NCBI GenBank assembly: GCA_035345935.1 | Contig: DAORDK010000045.1 | Coordinates: 1-25,865 of the forward strand | Direction: 5' to 3' | DNA from: SSSZ01 sp035345935 | GTDB lineage: Bacteria; Pseudomonadota; Gammaproteobacteria; Burkholderiales; Rhodocyclaceae | DNA length: 25,865 nt | In this document: positions 23,855-25,865 of the stretch, in pieces | Numbering within the stretch: position 1 is the first letter of the stretch | Layout of the letters: each line of letters opens with the position of its first letter | Made by a program: the position numbers and the translations under genes | The notes under the pieces: generated by a model | The model's database searches: none | Told to the model about the DNA's origin: nothing | What the model saw: only the letters and a program-made list of their open reading frames with translations

Positions 23855-24355
23855 ATGCCCAATAGCGTCACCCTTGGCGGTAACCCCATCGCCGTCGCCG
23901 GGCGTTTCCCTGTTCCGGGAGACCATGCCCCTGTCTTCATGCTGGTCGGCAAAGACCTCGCAGATGTTCCCCTGGCGAACTTTTCCGGCAAGCGCAAGAT
24001 CCTCAACATCTTTCCGAGCATCGACACCCCCACCTGCGCCATGTCGGTACGCCAGTTCAACGCCAAAGCCAATGAACTGCCCAACACCGTGGTGCTCTGC
24101 ATTTCCGCCGACCTGCCCTTTGCCCAGTCCCGCTTCTGCGGCGCCGAGGGACTGGACAATGTGGTCACCCTGTCCACCTTGCGCGGTCGGGAATTCCTTG
24201 AGGCCTACGGCGTTGCCATCGCCAGCGGACCCATCGCCGGCCTCGCAGCCCGTGCCGTCGTCGTGCTCGACGAAAACAATCGGGTCATCCACAGCGAACT
24301 GGTGCCGGAAATCAAGCAGGAACCTGACTACGGCGCTGCCCTGGCCGTACTTTGA
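23855..24355 (+). CDS. tpx: Thiol peroxidase (atypical 2-Cys peroxiredoxin)
   Basis: Tpx, 166 residues, reduces hydrogen peroxide and alkyl hydroperoxides using thioredoxin. The peroxidatic cysteine is C61 in FPSIDTPTC and the resolving cysteine C95 in SRFCGAEG, the same numbering as E. coli Tpx (C61/C95). The N-terminal VTLGGNPIAVAGRFPVPGD and C-terminal RAVVVLDENNRVIHSELVPEI are also family-typical. The E. coli enzyme is usually described as periplasmic, although no signal peptide is visible here, as in other Tpx proteins. ATG 23855 has a strong AAGGAGATTCCTC ribosome-binding site. A cupin gene starts 6 bp after its stop, so the two are probably one operon. Confidence 0.96.
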   Translation: MPNSVTLGGNPIAVAGRFPVPGDHAPVFMLVGKDLADVPLANFSGKRKILNIFPSIDTPTCAMSVRQFNAKANELPNTVVLCISADLPFAQSRFCGAEGLDNVVTLSTLRGREFLEAYGVAIASGPIAGLAARAVVVLDENNRVIHSELVPEIKQEPDYGAALAVL

Positions 24356-24361
24356 ATTCCC

Positions 24362-24640
24362 ATGCGCGTTCCCAGCTTCGAAGAATTCGAATCCCATGCC
24401 AAGGTCGACGGCTTCGACGAGGTTCTGATCAGGACCTGGCCTCCGGACGCCATCGCCGAAACCCACTGCCACCCCTTTGCATTACGCGCCCTGGTCGTCG
24501 CCGGCGAGATGTGGCTCGTCGTCGGGGACTATAGCCGTCATTTGCGCCGTGGCGACGCCTTCGCCCTCGATCGGGACGTCGCCCACAGCGAACGCTACGG
24601 CCATGAGGGCGCCACCTACTGGGTGGCCCGTAGCAACTAA
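24362..24640 (+). CDS. Small cupin-domain protein
   Basis: A 92-residue single-domain cupin. The metal-binding arm reads THCHPFALRALVVAGEMWLVVGD (first two ligands H35 and H37), and the second arm reads GDAFALDRDVAHSERYG (H75), as in a compact mononuclear-metal barrel. The usual glutamate of motif 1 is not in place: an arginine (R42) occupies that area. No signal peptide, so cytosolic. It starts 6 bp after tpx and ends in a 4-bp CTAA overlap with the convergent tsaD stop. Adjacency to tpx suggests a role in redox or metal stress, but the substrate is unknown; cupins include enzymes, metal chaperones and regulators. Confidence 0.85.
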   Translation: MRVPSFEEFESHAKVDGFDEVLIRTWPPDAIAETHCHPFALRALVVAGEMWLVVGDYSRHLRRGDAFALDRDVAHSERYGHEGATYWVARSN

Positions 24641-25656
24641 TGGGTGCCCAGGAGTGGCCAGCGCGGCTGCACGGCGAAGCCACCGGCGGCCTTCGCCGGT
24701 GTTCCCGCTTGCAGACGCAGGCAGCCGGCCAGAGCAATCATGGCACCGTTGTCGGTGCAGAATTCCAGTTCCGGATAATGGACACGGAGCCGCTTCTTGC
24801 GCGCCTCTTCGTTCAGGCTGGCACGCAGTTGCTGGTTGGCACCGACCCCACCGGCCACGACCAGCTGTTTGAGCCCCGTCTGTTTGAGCGCCTTGAGGGA
24901 TTTCTTCACCAGCACTTCGACAATGGCTTCCTGAAATGCGCAAGCGGCATCGGCCTTGAATTCCGCTGAAAGCAGTTCGCCCTGATCGCGCACCAGCGTG
25001 AGAACTGCCGTCTTCAAGCCGGAAAAACTGAAATCGAGATCGGCCGAGTGCAGCATCGGGCGTGGCAGTGCGTATTTGCCAGGCGTACCGCTCGCGGCCA
25101 TTCTGGAGAGCAGTGCGCCACCGGGATAGGGCAGACCGAGCAGCTTGGCACTCTTGTCGAAGGCCTCGCCAGCAGCATCATCGAGGGTTTCGCCGAGCAG
25201 TTCGTATTGGCCGACTCCCGTGACCTTCATCAATTGCGTATGACCTCCGGACACCAGCAGCGCGACGAAGGGAAAGGTCGGCGGATCGCGGGACAGCAGA
25301 GGCGACAACAGATGCCCCTCCAAATGATGGACGGGAATGGTGGGTTTGCCCAGGGCCAGGGCCAGGGCCTCGGCGAAGGCGCAGCCGACCAGCAGCGCGC
25401 CTGCCAATCCCGGACCACGGGTGTAGGCGACGGCATCCACCTCGGCCAAGGACCTGCCCGCCCGCTCCAGGGTTTCACGCAGCAAAGGCACGACGCGCCG
25501 GATATGGTCGCGGGAGGCGAGTTCCGGAACCACGCCGCCGTACTCGGCGTGCATCGCCACCTGGGAGTGCAGCGCGTGACCCAGAAGACCGGCCGCACTG
25601 TCGTAGAGCGCGATGCCGGTCTCGTCGCAGGAGGTTTCGACGCCGAGGATCAACAT
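24637..25656 (-). CDS. tsaD: tRNA N6-threonylcarbamoyladenosine transferase TsaD
   Basis: TsaD (formerly YgjD/Gcp), 339 residues, the catalytic subunit that, with TsaB and TsaE, transfers threonylcarbamoyl to A37 of ANN-decoding tRNAs. It opens MLILGVETSCDETGIALYD, the family start, with metal-ligand histidines H111 and H115 in HLEGH, the ASKH-fold nucleotide motif SGGHTQL, GEAFDKSAKLLGL, FSFSGLKTAVL, VAGGVGANQQLR and FCTDNGAMIA. The ATG at 25656 has no Shine-Dalgarno; an extended -10 (TGATAAAAT) ends 10 bp upstream, so the mRNA may have almost no leader. It is divergent from rpsU, the standard tsaD/rpsU arrangement of gamma- and betaproteobacteria, and converges on the cupin with a 4-bp overlap of stops. 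Confidence 0.97.
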   Translation of the reverse strand: MLILGVETSCDETGIALYDSAAGLLGHALHSQVAMHAEYGGVVPELASRDHIRRVVPLLRETLERAGRSLAEVDAVAYTRGPGLAGALLVGCAFAEALALALGKPTIPVHHLEGHLLSPLLSRDPPTFPFVALLVSGGHTQLMKVTGVGQYELLGETLDDAAGEAFDKSAKLLGLPYPGGALLSRMAASGTPGKYALPRPMLHSADLDFSFSGLKTAVLTLVRDQGELLSAEFKADAACAFQEAIVEVLVKKSLKALKQTGLKQLVVAGGVGANQQLRASLNEEARKKRLRVHYPELEFCTDNGAMIALAGCLRLQAGTPAKAAGGFAVQPRWPLLGTH

Positions 25657-25665
25657 GGGCCGCCG

Positions 25666-25674
25666 ATTTTATCA
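25666..25674 (-). promoter_or_regulatory. Extended -10 promoter for tsaD
   Basis: On the minus strand TGATAAAAT (extended -10 TGn plus TAAAAT) runs from 25674 to 25666. The expected transcription start is near 25659, only about three bases before the tsaD ATG. No strong -35 hexamer is evident. This would make the tsaD transcript nearly leaderless, in line with the absence of a Shine-Dalgarno. Confidence 0.5.
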
Positions 25675-25692
25675 CCGACGGCCAAGGACCAC

Positions 25693-25722
25693 TTGATGGC
25701 AAAGGGTTTTATCTCCTATACT
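25693..25722 (+). promoter_or_regulatory. Promoter for rpsU
   Basis: A -35 box TTGATG (25693-25698) and -10 box TATACT (25717-25722) are separated by 18 bp, close to the sigma-70 consensus. The expected start is near 25729, giving about 84 nt of leader before the rpsU ATG. The rest of the 156-bp tsaD-rpsU gap is this leader and the tsaD promoter. Confidence 0.7.
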
Positions 25723-25731
25723 GCTCGGCTT

Positions 25732-25747
25732 TCCGCAAACTTGCGGA
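25732..25747 (+). other. 5' leader hairpin of rpsU
   Basis: TCCGCAA (25732-25738) and TTGCGGA (25741-25747) are exact inverted arms two bases apart, so the folded loop would open to about six bases. It sits at the very 5' end of the predicted rpsU transcript, where it could stabilise the mRNA or take part in feedback control of S21; no function is shown. Confidence 0.5.
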
Positions 25748-25812
25748 TATCGAATTGCGCGCACCGCCCCAAACTTGACCGGGCGGGCGCCTGACGGAAG
25801 GGGGTGATTTTT

Positions 25813-25865
25813 ATGCCGAGCATTCGTGTCAAGGAAAACGAGCCGTTCGAAGTGGCCATCCGCCG
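25813..25865 (+). CDS. rpsU: 30S ribosomal protein S21 (3' end outside window)
   Basis: Only the first 17 codons are visible: MPSIRVKENEPFEVAIR, an essentially diagnostic N-terminus for ribosomal protein bS21, a roughly 70-residue basic protein needed for translation initiation. GGAAGGGGGTG lies about 7-17 bases before the ATG. The gene is divergent from tsaD, as in the macromolecular-synthesis locus (rpsU-dnaG-rpoD) of many proteobacteria; dnaG, if present, lies beyond the window. Confidence 0.93.
   Translation, partial: MPSIRVKENEPFEVAIR

Noticed and set aside
1..25865. Search for CRISPR arrays, tRNA/rRNA genes, insertion sequences and phage genes
   Set aside because: No direct-repeat array, tRNA-like cloverleaf, rRNA segment or transposase/integrase motif was seen on either strand; this was by eye and could miss a short degraded remnant.

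Overview
The window is GC-rich, densely coded chromosomal DNA with no insertion sequence, phage gene, CRISPR array, tRNA or rRNA that I can find. Protein sequences and gene order point to a betaproteobacterium, most likely a member of the Rhodocyclales/Rhodocyclaceae (inference from family resemblance; no search was run). It is mostly conserved core genome. I found no obvious new multi-gene system. The best candidates for undescribed biology are small: two short ORFs that are translationally coupled to known genes, a cysteine-bearing Crp/Fnr regulator next to a DUF2892 membrane protein, and a periplasmic DUF4124-glutaredoxin with an odd C-x3-C site.

Layout. (1) 2-4540 (+): a lower-glycolysis/Calvin-type block, pgk (5' end cut off), a DUF4349 lipoprotein, pyk and class II fba, closed by a perfect 16-bp inverted-repeat terminator. 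(2) 4659-5948 (+): a DUF3422 protein with its own TATAAT box, convergent with (3) 6032-9550 (-): a very large cytosolic multi-PAS GGDEF-EAL cyclic-di-GMP protein. (4) 9822-15918 (+): purC, a DUF2189 membrane protein, a terminator, the M3 peptidase prlC, a DUF4124-glutaredoxin, exonuclease III (xth), a Crp/Fnr regulator and a DUF2892 membrane protein. The last five are packed tightly. (5) 15902-21718 (-): the envelope/maintenance operon lptD-surA-pdxA-(small ORF)-rsmA, with 4-nt GTGA overlaps. (6) 21808-23605 (+): amgK and murU, the MurNAc-recycling pair, divergent from lptD; the same neighbourhood is known from Pseudomonas. (7) 23855-24640 (+): thiol peroxidase tpx and a cupin. (8) 24637-25656 (-): tsaD, convergent with the cupin and divergent from (9) rpsU (start only, 25813 onward), the usual tsaD/rpsU arrangement of the macromolecular-synthesis locus.

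Functional themes: central carbon flux (pgk, pyk, fba), outer-membrane biogenesis and wall recycling (lptD, surA, amgK, murU), translation fidelity (rsmA, tsaD, rpsU), and redox/stress handling (tpx, glutaredoxin-like, Crp/Fnr, xth). Many long open frames antisense to these genes are by-products of the high GC content and are not annotated. No gene-free stretch exceeds 300 bases; the longest are 9551-9821 and 23606-23854.
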